64,000 nucleotides of DNA from positions 1-64,000 of the forward strand of contig NZ_JACVVP010000039.1 in NCBI RefSeq assembly GCF_014534745.1, given 5' to 3'. This stretch comes from Flammeovirga sp. EKP202. Lineage in GTDB: Bacteria > Bacteroidota > Bacteroidia > Cytophagales > Flammeovirgaceae. The translations under genes and the position numbers were made by a program. Below are positions 45,566 through 55,100 of the stretch, in pieces. Every line of letters begins with the position of its first letter. Positions within the stretch are counted from its first letter, which is position 1. Under the pieces are notes generated by a model that did no database searches, had not been told where the DNA came from, and saw only the letters and a program-made list of their open reading frames with translations.

Positions 45566-47206
45566 ATGGCAAAAAATCTTCATTTCGATACTGAAGCAAT
45601 CGAAGGATTAAAGAAAGGTGTTGACGCATTAGCGAACGCTGTAAAAGTTACTTTAGGACCAAAAGGACGTAACGTAATTTTAGAAAAATCATTTGGATCA
45701 CCTCACGTTACTAAAGATGGTGTTTCAGTTGCTAAAGAAATCGAATTAGCGGAGCCAATCGAAAATATGGGTGCTCAATTAGTAAAAGAAGTAGCTTCTA
45801 AAACTGCTGATGAAGCAGGTGACGGTACTACTACTGCTACTGTATTGACACAAGCGATCTTCACTACAGGTATCAAAAACGTTGTAGCTGGAGCGAACCC
45901 AATGGACTTGAAACGTGGTATAGACAAAGCGGTTAAAGCAATCGTTGGTGAATTAAAGAACGTTTCTAAGACTGTTGAAACAAACAAAGAGGTTGAGCAA
46001 GTAGCCACTATCTCTGCCAACAACGATGCTGAGATCGGTAAAATGATCGCTGAAGCAATGGAAAAAGTAGGTAAAGATGGTGTGATCACTGTTGAAGAAG
46101 CTAAAGGTACTGAAACTGAAGTAAAAACAGTAGAAGGTATGCAATTTGACCGCGGTTACTTATCACCTTACTTTGTGACGAACACAGAGAAAATGGAAGC
46201 GGATATGGAAACTCCATTTATCTTAATCTACGACAAGAAGGTTTCTACAATGAAAGAATTACTTCCTGTTTTAGAAGCTGTTGCTCAAACTGGTAAGCCA
46301 TTAGTAATCATCGCTGAGGATGTTGATTCTGAAGCTTTAGCTACATTGGTAGTCAACAAAATCCGTGGTGCATTAAAAGTGGCAGCTGTTAAAGCTCCAG
46401 GTTTTGGTGACCGTCGTAAAGCAATGTTACAAGACATCGCAATCTTAACTGGTGGTACTGTAATCTCTGACGAGACAGGTATGAAACTAGAAGATGCGAC
46501 TATCGATATGTTGGGTACAGCTGAGAAAGTAATCATCGACAAAGACAACACTGTTGTTGTAAATGGTGCTGGTACTGCTGATGCTGTTGCTGCTCGTGTT
46601 GCTGAAATCCGTGTTCAAATTGAAAACACTACTTCAGATTACGACAAAGAAAAATTACAAGAGCGTTTAGCGAAGTTAGCTGGTGGTGTAGCAATTATCT
46701 ACATCGGTGCTGCTACTGAAACTGAAATGAAAGAAAAGAAAGACCGTGTAGATGATGCTTTAGCAGCTACACGTGCGGCAGTTGAAGAAGGAATCATCGT
46801 TGGTGGTGGTACTGCTTTACTACGTGCTTCTGCTGTTCTTGATGCGGTTGAAACTGCTCACCCTGATGAGGCTATCGGTGTTCAAATCATCAAAACTGCT
46901 ATCCAAGCTCCTTTGAGAACTATCTTGGGTAACGCTGGTTTAGAGGCTTCAGTAATCGTAAACAAAATCTTAGAAGGCGAAGGTAACTTCGGTTTCAACG
47001 CTCGTACTGAGGAGTACCAAGACTTAGTTGAGGCTGGTGTAATCGACCCAACTAAAGTAACTCGTTTAGCATTAGAGCACGCTGCTTCAGTTGCTTCTTT
47101 ATTATTAACTACTGACTGTGTAGTTTCTAATGAGAAGGAAGAAGGTGGTGCTGCTGCCGCTCCTGCTATGCCTCCAATGGGTGGTGGCATGCCAGGTATG
47201 ATGTAA
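45566..47206 (+). CDS. groEL: Chaperonin GroEL
   Basis: GroEL (546 residues) forms the double-ring ATP-dependent folding chamber. Family landmarks include [38 protein letters not shown] (ATP site), [13 protein letters not shown] and the terminal Gly-Met repeat GGGMPGMM that extends into the chamber. Length and C-terminus are full. It is the only groEL in the window and has a strong terminator 25 bases after its stop. Confidence 0.99.
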   Translation: MAKNLHFDTEAIEGLKKGVDALANAVKVTLGPKGRNVILEKSFGSPHVTKDGVSVAKEIELAEPIENMGAQLVKEVASKTADEAGDGTTTATVLTQAIFTTGIKNVVAGANPMDLKRGIDKAVKAIVGELKNVSKTVETNKEVEQVATISANNDAEIGKMIAEAMEKVGKDGVITVEEAKGTETEVKTVEGMQFDRGYLSPYFVTNTEKMEADMETPFILIYDKKVSTMKELLPVLEAVAQTGKPLVIIAEDVDSEALATLVVNKIRGALKVAAVKAPGFGDRRKAMLQDIAILTGGTVISDETGMKLEDATIDMLGTAEKVIIDKDNTVVVNGAGTADAVAARVAEIRVQIENTTSDYDKEKLQERLAKLAGGVAIIYIGAATETEMKEKKDRVDDALAATRAAVEEGIIVGGGTALLRASAVLDAVETAHPDEAIGVQIIKTAIQAPLRTILGNAGLEASVIVNKILEGEGNFGFNARTEEYQDLVEAGVIDPTKVTRLALEHAASVASLLLTTDCVVSNEKEEGGAAAAPAMPPMGGGMPGMM

Positions 47207-47230
47207 GAATTCATCAAGTAGTTTATATAT

Positions 47231-47272
47231 AAAAAGAGTTTGCTTCATTATTTTGAGGCAAACTCTTTTTTG
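47231..47272 (+). terminator. Terminator of groES-groEL
   Basis: AAAAAGAGTTTGC (47231-47243) pairs perfectly with GCAAACTCTTTTT (47258-47270). The symmetrical A- and T-runs may also serve the convergent PAS gene, which ends at 47305. Confidence 0.88.
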
Positions 47273-47304
47273 TTTCTGAAAATGCACACGATGTACATTT
47301 GATT

Positions 47305-47904
47305 TTAATTTTTAACTGAAATACCTTTTGATAATAGCCGAACGAGACGGTGAATTTTAATATCAATTTTTTCAAGGTTGTCTTTTACCACTTTCAACAG
47401 AGTGTATTTTTCTTCTGGAGAAACATCAACGGTCTCAAAAAGTTCAAATACACCTAATGATGTAGATAAATCACCTCTTAAATTGTGAGATGTGTAATCT
47501 AATGCTCGCGTTAAAACAGCATTTTCATTTTCAATTTTATTGATATAGGAAAATAGCTTTGATTCATCTGAATAGACGGAAACAATCAAACCACAAGATA
47601 ACTTTTGAACTCTATTGGTTCTGTACAAAGTCGTCTCACTATCCACGACGTAGCCTTTTATTGGCATTTCGGAAGGGGTTCCTGTTTTATAAACTCTTTC
47701 AAGAGTTTCTATAAGTCCAAATTCAAAAACATTCGGGAAGATTTCGTGCACTTTTTTTCCAATCACATCCAATCCTTCCACGCCATCCATCATTTTACCT
47801 GATGGGTTGTAATACACAAATTCGTAATTATTTTCACTCAAACGTTTATAAACTGCTACCCCAAGTTTACAGTTTTCATAAAAATTAAGTAGCTCTTCAT
47901 TCAT
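47305..47904 (-). CDS. Orphan PAS/DHp-like signalling protein without kinase domain
   Basis: The 199 residues comprise a PAS-like domain (about 1-115: VYKRLSENNYEFVYYNPSGKMMDGVEGLDVIGKKVHEIFP) and a helical region (about 120-195) resembling a histidine-kinase dimerisation domain: LDYTSHNLRGDLSTSLGVFELF, where SHNLRGDL is close to the H-box S-H-(D/E)-L-R-x-P. No HATPase domain follows before the stop; the next 100 bases hold only the groEL terminator. His143 might be phosphorylated by another kinase, or the protein may be a non-catalytic dimer partner. It is convergent with groEL and starts about 140 bases downstream of hemW, with a perfect AATGTTAT hairpin (47940-47959) in between. Confidence 0.7.
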   Translation of the reverse strand: MNEELLNFYENCKLGVAVYKRLSENNYEFVYYNPSGKMMDGVEGLDVIGKKVHEIFPNVFEFGLIETLERVYKTGTPSEMPIKGYVVDSETTLYRTNRVQKLSCGLIVSVYSDESKLFSYINKIENENAVLTRALDYTSHNLRGDLSTSLGVFELFETVDVSPEEKYTLLKVVKDNLEKIDIKIHRLVRLLSKGISVKN

Positions 47905-48043
47905 ATTTTGGAATTATTAATCTTGTTGTAGGGGTTAAGAATGTTATAAAAATAACATTATTCACCACAATATAAAAGAGTTAACAGTTAATAAGCCACG
48001 AACTACACCTTATTTACAAACATTATTGAACAGAAAATAGAAC

Positions 48044-49174
48044 TTATAGGAATAAATCACTAGCAATCTGATCAGCAAATAATTTCCCAGATGAAGACAA
48101 AATGAGCTTGTTCTCTTTCCAAATTAGCCATCCAGCATCATACATTTTCTCTAATTCTCTCTTTTTCTCTTCTTTAAGATCAAATTGATATATATTTTTC
48201 AAATGCTCTGTATCACACCCCCAACTAGTTCTTAGTGTTGTCAGAAGATACTCGTTGATACCATCTTCTCTTGTAAGTTGTTCCACTTCACAATCCAATT
48301 TCTGATGGTCTAGAATCGATTTATAGTATTTTGGATTATTAGAAACATTGTATTGTCTTCGCTGATGTCCATCAAAGGAATGAGCACCAGGACCTATCCC
48401 CAAATAAGGTTTGCCCTGCCAATACGAACTATTATGTTTAGAATAAAACCCTTCTTTTGCAAAATTTGAAATCTCATATTGTTCATACCCTTTTTCTTTT
48501 AAGGTTTGAACCAAATATTCAAACTGTTCCGCTGCAAACTCGTCTTCAGCAGGTTTAAATTTTCCTGTTTTTGACCATTGACCTAAAGCCGTTTTTGGCT
48601 CAACAGTTAAACAGTAAGAAGAGATATGAGGTACATCTAACTCTAAAGCTGTTGCTAAGTCGTTTTCCCAAATTGAATGATCGGAAGCAGGTATTCCATA
48701 AATCAGATCAATAGTAAGGTTTGAAAAGCCTGCATCTTGAGCCATTTTGACACACTGCTTACTTTCTTCAGCGTTATGGGCTCTATTCATCATTTTCAAA
48801 TGAGGTTCATGAAACGATTGGAGACCAATACTCAATCGATTCACCCCTAGCGATGACAGTTCCTCTAATTTTGAGGTTGTCAAATCATCAGGATTTGCCT
48901 CTAGTGTCAACTCTAGATTTTCACTATCAATAGTAAAGTATTTGTTGATTCCATCCAGTAAACTTCCTAATTCTTGCGTAGATAAGATGGATGGCGTGCC
49001 GCCTCCAAAATAAATTGTTTGAATTTTTTCAGAAAGAAATCCTTTTTGCATTTCGATTTCCTTCAACATGGACTCCAATACTAAATCTTTGGTTTTCAAA
49101 GATGTACTGAAGTGAAAATCACAATAATGACATGCTTGTTTACAAAAAGGAATATGTAAATAAATCCCGCTCAC
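48044..49174 (-). CDS. hemW: HemW, radical SAM heme chaperone
   Basis: HemW (formerly called HemN-like) binds heme and an Fe-S cluster and delivers heme to respiratory enzymes. The 376 residues start at a GTG and read MSGIYLHIPFC, with the radical SAM cluster Cys11, Cys15, Cys18 (C-x3-C-x2-C), then the family motifs FGGGTPSIL, EANPDDLT and GIGPGAHSF. The cysteine beyond the triad that oxygen-independent HemN uses is absent, as expected of HemW. A C-terminal HemN-like domain (about 300-370) is present. Alone on the minus strand; the GTG start suggests modest translation. Confidence 0.92.
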   Translation of the reverse strand: MSGIYLHIPFCKQACHYCDFHFSTSLKTKDLVLESMLKEIEMQKGFLSEKIQTIYFGGGTPSILSTQELGSLLDGINKYFTIDSENLELTLEANPDDLTTSKLEELSSLGVNRLSIGLQSFHEPHLKMMNRAHNAEESKQCVKMAQDAGFSNLTIDLIYGIPASDHSIWENDLATALELDVPHISSYCLTVEPKTALGQWSKTGKFKPAEDEFAAEQFEYLVQTLKEKGYEQYEISNFAKEGFYSKHNSSYWQGKPYLGIGPGAHSFDGHQRRQYNVSNNPKYYKSILDHQKLDCEVEQLTREDGINEYLLTTLRTSWGCDTEHLKNIYQFDLKEEKKRELEKMYDAGWLIWKENKLILSSSGKLFADQIASDLFL

Positions 49175-49303
49175 AATTTTTTTTAAAAATATTTGATATT
49201 TTTTTGTCTATGCTCCAACTTTAGTTGTCTATATATAAGAATACAAAATATGTAAAGAAATTATATATACACACTCTATTCATTTGACGATAATATTGTT
49301 TAG

Positions 49304-49334
49304 AAACACCTTTTATTAAGGGTGTTTCTTTTTT
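49304..49334 (+). terminator. Hairpin with plus-strand U-tract between YhhN and hemW
   Basis: AAACACCTT (49304-49312) pairs with AAGGGTGTTT (49318-49327), followed on the plus strand by TTTTTTTT. Both flanking genes are on the minus strand, where the tract after the stem is weak (GGTGTTTCTAAAC). Either it ends YhhN transcription poorly or it ends a plus-strand transcript not annotated here. Confidence 0.5.
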
Positions 49335-50045
49335 TTATTGCTCGCCTTCTACTGACATTCCTCTTGTGATACAGACTTGTGCCAAAATGTAAGTTAGCAT
49401 TATGTATACTTCAGAAATATCCACTGACTGAAAATTCTTATAGCCAATCATCATATCAGATCCTATAAATAATAAGCCACCCAAACAGGTTAACGCCCCC
49501 CATATGTTTTTCATTCTGAACATTCTTATTGCTGTAAAAGAAAACATAACAGAAATAACAATACTATACAAAATGATTGATAAAGCCATCACTTTATTAG
49601 TCCCTCCTATCTGATCTCCTAAATACCCTCCAACGAAAAGTAAAGGAAGTGTCACAATGAATAACCATTTATAATTTCCTTTTACACTAGAAAAAAACAA
49701 GGCAATGATATATAATAAATGACTCACTAAAAAACAGAATAAGGCAATCATCATAATATCTTGATCTTCATTGAACATCATGTATAAATCGCCTAACCAA
49801 GCAAAGAAAAAACCAATCATCATACTTTTGTAAATAATTGAGTTTTCAGACTTTTCCTGCCAAGTGGTGGAAAAATAAATTGCAATAAAAGGTATGATAA
49901 AGGGTTTTGAATAAATAATAAGAACATCACTATCAATATAATTACCATATAGATTGAGTAGTGAAATACTTATAAATAATAACCAAAATACATTTTTCTG
50001 TGATCTGTTTAATGGCTCTTTTACTGCTTTTGATGATTCTGACAT
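49335..50045 (-). CDS. YhhN family lysoplasmalogenase-like membrane protein
   Basis: YhhN proteins are multi-pass membrane enzymes; characterised relatives hydrolyse lysoplasmalogens. The 236-residue protein has about eight hydrophobic segments: NVFWLLFISISLLNLYGNY, FIIPFIAIYF, SMMIGFFFAWLGDLYMMF, MMIALFCFLVSHLLYIIALFF and others. The motif WLGDLYMMF carries the family aspartate and the fifth and sixth segments SHLLYIIAL and PLLFVGGYLGD are typical. The late GGLLFIGSDMMIGYKNF matches the second acidic site. It is a separate unit from hemW and from the efflux adaptor. Confidence 0.82.
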   Translation of the reverse strand: MSESSKAVKEPLNRSQKNVFWLLFISISLLNLYGNYIDSDVLIIYSKPFIIPFIAIYFSTTWQEKSENSIIYKSMMIGFFFAWLGDLYMMFNEDQDIMMIALFCFLVSHLLYIIALFFSSVKGNYKWLFIVTLPLLFVGGYLGDQIGGTNKVMALSIILYSIVISVMFSFTAIRMFRMKNIWGALTCLGGLLFIGSDMMIGYKNFQSVDISEVYIMLTYILAQVCITRGMSVEGEQ

Positions 50046-50144
50046 TCTAAACTTTCTTTTCTATATCCCTTATTTCTGTAATCACTTATTCAACTGCTTT
50101 TAAAACTACGGCTGTAGATTACCTATTGCATCGAACTAAAATAA

Positions 50145-50186
50145 AAAGACTTTGTATATTATCCTTAAAGAACAATATACAAAGTC
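50145..50186 (-). terminator. Terminator of the efflux adaptor gene
   Basis: GACTTTGTATATT (50148-50160) pairs perfectly with AATATACAAAGTC (50174-50186), with TTTTTATTTT beyond it on the minus strand. It lies 28 bases after the adaptor stop. Confidence 0.8.
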
Positions 50187-50213
50187 AGTGTTAGATCTAA
50201 ATTTTAACGATTA

Positions 50214-51596
50214 TTATTCCCAAGGCTTCTTGTTTGCCTCTTCATCACTCATCGCCTCTACTTTATCTCCATTAGAAAGTGTTTCTGAAACTACTCTAAA
50301 AGGACCTCTTACCACAACGTCTCCTTCGTAAATACCATCAACAATTTCGATATTTTCAAAATCACTCACTCCCGTTTTTACGATTCTTGCTTCTACTTTT
50401 TGAGATTCTTTATTGTAAACAAATACAACTTCTTCTAGCTCATTATCTTTTGCATCAGCGGCTATTTTTACCTCTCCCTCCTCTTTCTCTTTCTCAGCAC
50501 TAGCCTCTTCATTCTTCTTCAATTCAAATCTCTTTCTTGTGGTTACAGCGGTTAATGGAACAATCCAAATATCCTTTTTCGTTTGAGTAATAATATCAAC
50601 ACTTGCTGTCATACCAGGCCTAAATGGAGACTCAGAGCTTTTGTTCTCTGCTAATAAATTTGAATAGGAAGAAGGTAATATTCTGATTTTCACTTCAAAC
50701 TCAGTTACAACATCTGTACTTGTTGTTTCATTTGCTGAGTTGGCAATAGCTGTTACTATCCCTTTAAATTTAAGGTCTTGATAAGAATAAGCATCAACAT
50801 CAATTATAGCAGTATCACCTTCGTGAATACGAATGATATCATTTTCGTTTACATCTACTCTTGTTTCCATTTCAGCAAGGTTTGCAATACGCATCAACTC
50901 AGTGGCTGACATTTGACGGGCACCTACAACCATTTCACCTTTTTCAACGGATAACTTGGAAACAACGCCAGACATTGGTGCAAAAATCTTTGTCAACATC
51001 AAACTTTCTTTCGCATCATCTACCTGTGCTACTGCACTTTTTACAGTATATTCTGAAGCTCTTACACTTTCTTTTGCAGCTTTTAAATTCGCTTGAGCAA
51101 TTTCATAGTCTGCCTTACTGTTTTCATAGTCTTGATCAGAAATCACCTTGTCTTTCCATAGGTTCTCATTTCTTTTGAAAGTTAATTCTGCTTGATGCAA
51201 TCTTGCTTCATTTTGGGCTTCATCCGCTCTTGACCTCGCCAACTGTGCTTTTTGAGCGTTTAAAGATGCTCTTGCTTGATCTAAGGCCGACTGAAAGTTA
51301 TCAGGTCTAATTTGAGCAAGTAATTGTTTGGTGTTTACAGAGTCGCCTTCTTGAACATATAGCTCTCTAATTTCACCAGAAACTTCAGAAGAAAGATTGA
51401 CTTCATTAATAGGTTGTACCCTGCCTGAAGCGGATACTTTTTCGGTAATTTTCCCCTTTGTGGCTACCGCAAATTCAACTTTGGTAACAACTTCTTTATT
51501 TTTATTGTAAAAATATCCTACTATTCCTATGATAATGACTGCTATTCCGAGGCCAATATAAATTTTAGTATTCGATTGTTTGCGCTTCTTAGCCAT
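50214..51596 (-). CDS. Efflux periplasmic adaptor (HlyD/MacA-type membrane fusion protein)
   Basis: This type of protein links an inner-membrane pump (ABC or RND) to an outer-membrane channel. The 460-residue protein has an N-terminal membrane helix (KIYIGLGIAVIIIGIVGYFY), lipoyl-like halves (SGRVQPINEVNLSSEVSGEIRELYVQEGDSV; IFAPMSGVVSKLSVEKGEMV), a long hairpin coiled coil (about 100-195) and a beta-barrel domain with GMTASVDI. A charged insert (KKNEEASAEKEKEEGE, about residue 365) extends the final domain. No pump or outer-membrane channel gene is adjacent, so partners must be elsewhere or beyond this window. It is divergent from the 94-residue gene at 51712. Confidence 0.85.
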   Translation of the reverse strand: MAKKRKQSNTKIYIGLGIAVIIIGIVGYFYNKNKEVVTKVEFAVATKGKITEKVSASGRVQPINEVNLSSEVSGEIRELYVQEGDSVNTKQLLAQIRPDNFQSALDQARASLNAQKAQLARSRADEAQNEARLHQAELTFKRNENLWKDKVISDQDYENSKADYEIAQANLKAAKESVRASEYTVKSAVAQVDDAKESLMLTKIFAPMSGVVSKLSVEKGEMVVGARQMSATELMRIANLAEMETRVDVNENDIIRIHEGDTAIIDVDAYSYQDLKFKGIVTAIANSANETTSTDVVTEFEVKIRILPSSYSNLLAENKSSESPFRPGMTASVDIITQTKKDIWIVPLTAVTTRKRFELKKNEEASAEKEKEEGEVKIAADAKDNELEEVVFVYNKESQKVEARIVKTGVSDFENIEIVDGIYEGDVVVRGPFRVVSETLSNGDKVEAMSDEEANKKPWE

Positions 51597-51711
51597 ATTG
51601 CTCTAAAAGTTTTCGACAGATTTGTTAATTTCGATCTATTTGAATTTAAAAAAGTAAATTAATAGAATACTTTCAAAAGTACTACGTTATAATAGTATAA
51701 CTTTTACCATT

Positions 51712-51996
51712 ATGTCTATTTATCGTAGTTTATTTGATCTGATGCTCGGAAAATGGATTCGTTTTAACAATAAAGACTATCCTTCGGGTAAAATAATAAA
51801 AATAAATTCTGCTTGGATTGATTACTTAAATACCTATCAATTATCCATTACTATTGAACAAAGTACTAAAGAAACCTCCATTGTAAGAATTCCGTTAGAA
51901 AATGACTCTGAAGACTTTTATATCAAATTCTTAAGAGGTAGTCTTGGAACATTATTCGATTCTGACAGAGAACTTGAGGATAATTTAGTTTGCTAG
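51712..51996 (+). CDS. Unrecognised small protein (94 residues)
   Basis: The reading frame starts at an ATG after AT-rich sequence and codes for MSIYRSLFDLMLGKWIRFNNKDYPSGKIIKI... with an acidic end (DSDRELEDNLVC). It has no signal peptide or clear membrane helix and no motif I know. A strong bidirectional terminator follows 44 bases after the stop, which supports real transcription. It is divergent from the efflux adaptor and convergent with the amylase gene. Coding quality is supported by a full-length frame and codon use like its neighbours; function is unknown. Confidence 0.55.
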   Translation: MSIYRSLFDLMLGKWIRFNNKDYPSGKIIKINSAWIDYLNTYQLSITIEQSTKETSIVRIPLENDSEDFYIKFLRGSLGTLFDSDRELEDNLVC

Positions 51997-52040
51997 TCAG
52001 GTGGTTATTATTTTAGGATTAAAAATTTTCATCCACAAAA

Positions 52041-52077
52041 AAAAGAGAAGCTTTACCACAAAGCTTCTCTTTTTTAT
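52041..52077. terminator. Bidirectional terminator, 94-residue gene / amylase
   Basis: AAAAGAGAAGCTTT (52041-52054) pairs perfectly with AAAGCTTCTCTTTT (52060-52073) across a 5-base loop, with T-run and A-run. It separates two convergent genes. Confidence 0.9.
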
Positions 52078-52106
52078 TTGCTCAACAGTACAACTTCTCA
52101 CGAAGT

Positions 52107-55100
52107 CTACTTTCTAATTACTTTTTTCACCACTCTTCCTTTTGAAGTGTTGATATCCACAAAGTAAATTCCTGCTGAGACTTCCGATAAATCTAAGGTC
52201 ATTGCGAAATTAGAAATTCTCACTTGACCCGATAACACAACTCTACCCGTATTGTCTCTTAATTGATAAGTTACGTCGCCTACCAAACTATCTCCGAAAA
52301 TACTTACTTCAGAAGATGTTGGGTTAGGATAAACTGAAACTGAGTTTGATAATTCATCATCCTCAATCGCTGTAGGTTCATCAGGCTCGATTGAATACGT
52401 TAATTCATCAATATTGGCCTTCACAGTGAAATTACCTGTCTCAGGTACTTCAATGTCTCCTCCTTCACCTTTGGCAACTTTTAATTTACCATCACTTTCG
52501 TATCCCCATTGTCCACCGTTCCAATCTTTTTGGTCAATGAACTTGAAAATCTGTCCTTTAGTAAGAGGTGCATCTTCTAAATAGAATCCTCCTTCTCCAT
52601 CAGATAACATTTCGATGGCATTAGCTGGATTCCATTCAATACCTAAAACATCACCTACAATATATAATTTCTTATTATTTTCAACGAAGTCAACAAATAC
52701 TGGCCCCTCTGAAGCATCAGAGTTGGCATCGTCAAATTTCAATGATAATTCATAAGGTTTTGCGTCATCACCCAATTCAAAGAAATCTTTTGGAACGAAA
52801 GAAGCAACATACTTATCACCCTCTTTCACCATATTCATTGATTTCTCATTTGTGATATTTCCTGAACCGTACTCATCCAAAATTAATCCCGCTGTCATAG
52901 AAATTGTTGTACCAAATTCTTGATCGCTACGAGCTGGGTTAAAGTACACCTTAATTTCATCTTCTTCAACAAAACCATATGGAGTTACCTCTACCATTGG
53001 AACAAACCCAGTTACCAATCCATCTGTTGGGTAGTCTACTGCTTTATTTACTAAAACAACAAACTCTGATGGATTTAAAGTTAACGCTCCACTACCAGCA
53101 TACTCTTTACCATTTTCAAAATAGCTATACCAAGTATCACCGTCAGCACTGAAGTCATAAGTGTGCTCCTCTAATGCTTGTAACGTGAAGTTACCAATGA
53201 TTCTTACTTTTGCATTTGCTCCATTTAAAGCGATTGTTTTCACTTCATCAGATAGATTAAAAGTATAATCCGCATCTGCTAAAGCACCTAAGTTCTCATC
53301 ATGTCTTAATTTCAATAAAGCGGCATAAGTGTCGTACAATTGTTGACGAATTGCATCGTTTTCAGTATCGAATTCTGAAATCAAAGGTTTTCTTGCTGTT
53401 CTATTACCTCCATCAATTTCACCTTGATATTCTACTTGATTGATCGATACGTTATAACCTACTTCACCATATTGCCATATCATTTTTGGACCAGGTACCA
53501 TGAAGAAGAATGCAGCGGCTAATTTTTCTCTGTCAATACCATTTTGAAGCACTTTCAAATCATATGTTTGGTATCTTGATCCATAGTTTTCTGAATCGAA
53601 AATCAAACGTTCCTCATCATGTGATTCCATATAAGACATCACACCGTGAATTGGCATTCCTCTTTCTCTTGGTGATTGCCAAGAAATATTTTTGTTTCCG
53701 CCTTTTACAATATCTCTGAAGTCATGGTTAATGTTACCCCATAATGAAATACCTGCATTCGCCAATTCTACTTCCTCTTCGTTATCAGAAAGGTGTTCAA
53801 ACACTACATACGCATTCGCATTTCTAGCAAGAATCTCATCTTTCATTCTTGTTAGCAAGCGTATTCTATCAGTATCTTTTTTACTTCCCCAGAAGTCATC
53901 CTCTCCTTTAATGTTATTACTAAAGCCTTTTGTAAAGTCAAATCTGAAACCATCTACATGGTAATATTTCATCCAGTGTGCATTTACACTATCCACTAAT
54001 GCTTGAGTGTACTTACTTTCATGGTCGAAATCAGCACCCCACTGTAAGCCTTCATTTTCAAAATTAGATTCTTCATTGAACCACGGGTTATCAGCAGAAG
54101 GATCACCAAACTCACCATCAGTATTGTACATTCTGATCATTGGAGATGAATGGAAAGAGTGATTCAATACCAAGTCAATAATCACCGCGATACCTCTACC
54201 ATGTGCTTCGTCAATGAATTCCATCAACTTTGTTTTTGGTCCATAATATTTATCAGGAGCAAAGTAAAAGTTAGGATTATAACCCCAAGAATCATTTCCT
54301 TCAAACTCGTTTACTGGCATTAGGTGAATTGTATTTGCACCTAAATCCTTGATGTAATCTAATTTTTGAATCGCCTCTTCATAAGTATCATTTTCTACAA
54401 AATCTCTAATATGCAATTCATAAACTACTGCTTCTGCTAAAGGTGCAGCTGTAAAGTCAGTATTCTTCCAACCATAAGTAGGTTGGTTGATTTGTAAAAC
54501 TGACGCTCTTTTATCTGTTTTCCCTTCAGGATATGCAATTAGATTTGGATATCTTTCATAATCTTGATTGATGTATTTATCATCATAAGGATCTGATACT
54601 TTTTCAGTATATGGATCTGCAATTTTTACAGTACCATCAATTAAATATTGATAGATGTATTCAGCATCAGGATCTAAGTCTGTAAATGTGTACCACCAGT
54701 AGTTCTCCTCCGCTTCTTCGTCTAACTTCATTGGGTAAGCCGACAAATCACTCCAATCATTAAAACTACCAATTACATTCACAAAATTCTTCTTTTGTGC
54801 TGGGTCTTGTAAGACTAATGTCACTTCTGATCCATTATAGTTAGGACCTAACAAAGTAGCGTATGCAGGTCTATCAGCTTTTTCAACTGTTTTACCTACT
54901 ACAAAATTTAATGTTTGCGTGTCTGTTAATCCTCCTGAAGATGCAGAAATTTCAATTTTCAAATCTCCTGCCGGAGCACTTTGAATTGTATGTGTGATAG
55001 AAGTTCCCTCAACAGATGCTACTTCAGCGTCATTGACTTTGATAACCAATTGTGAAGTTGCAGGAGAAGTCGCTTCGATTTCAACTTTATCACCTTCAAC

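Noticed and set aside
45775-46551. Long antisense reading frames inside groEL
   Set aside because: They lie wholly opposite a strongly conserved gene, lack family likeness and reflect codon bias of groEL.
47940-47959. AATGTTAT-AAAA-ATAACATT hairpin as a terminator of hemW
   Set aside because: The stem is made of weak A-T pairs and has no U-run; it is noted with the PAS gene but not called.
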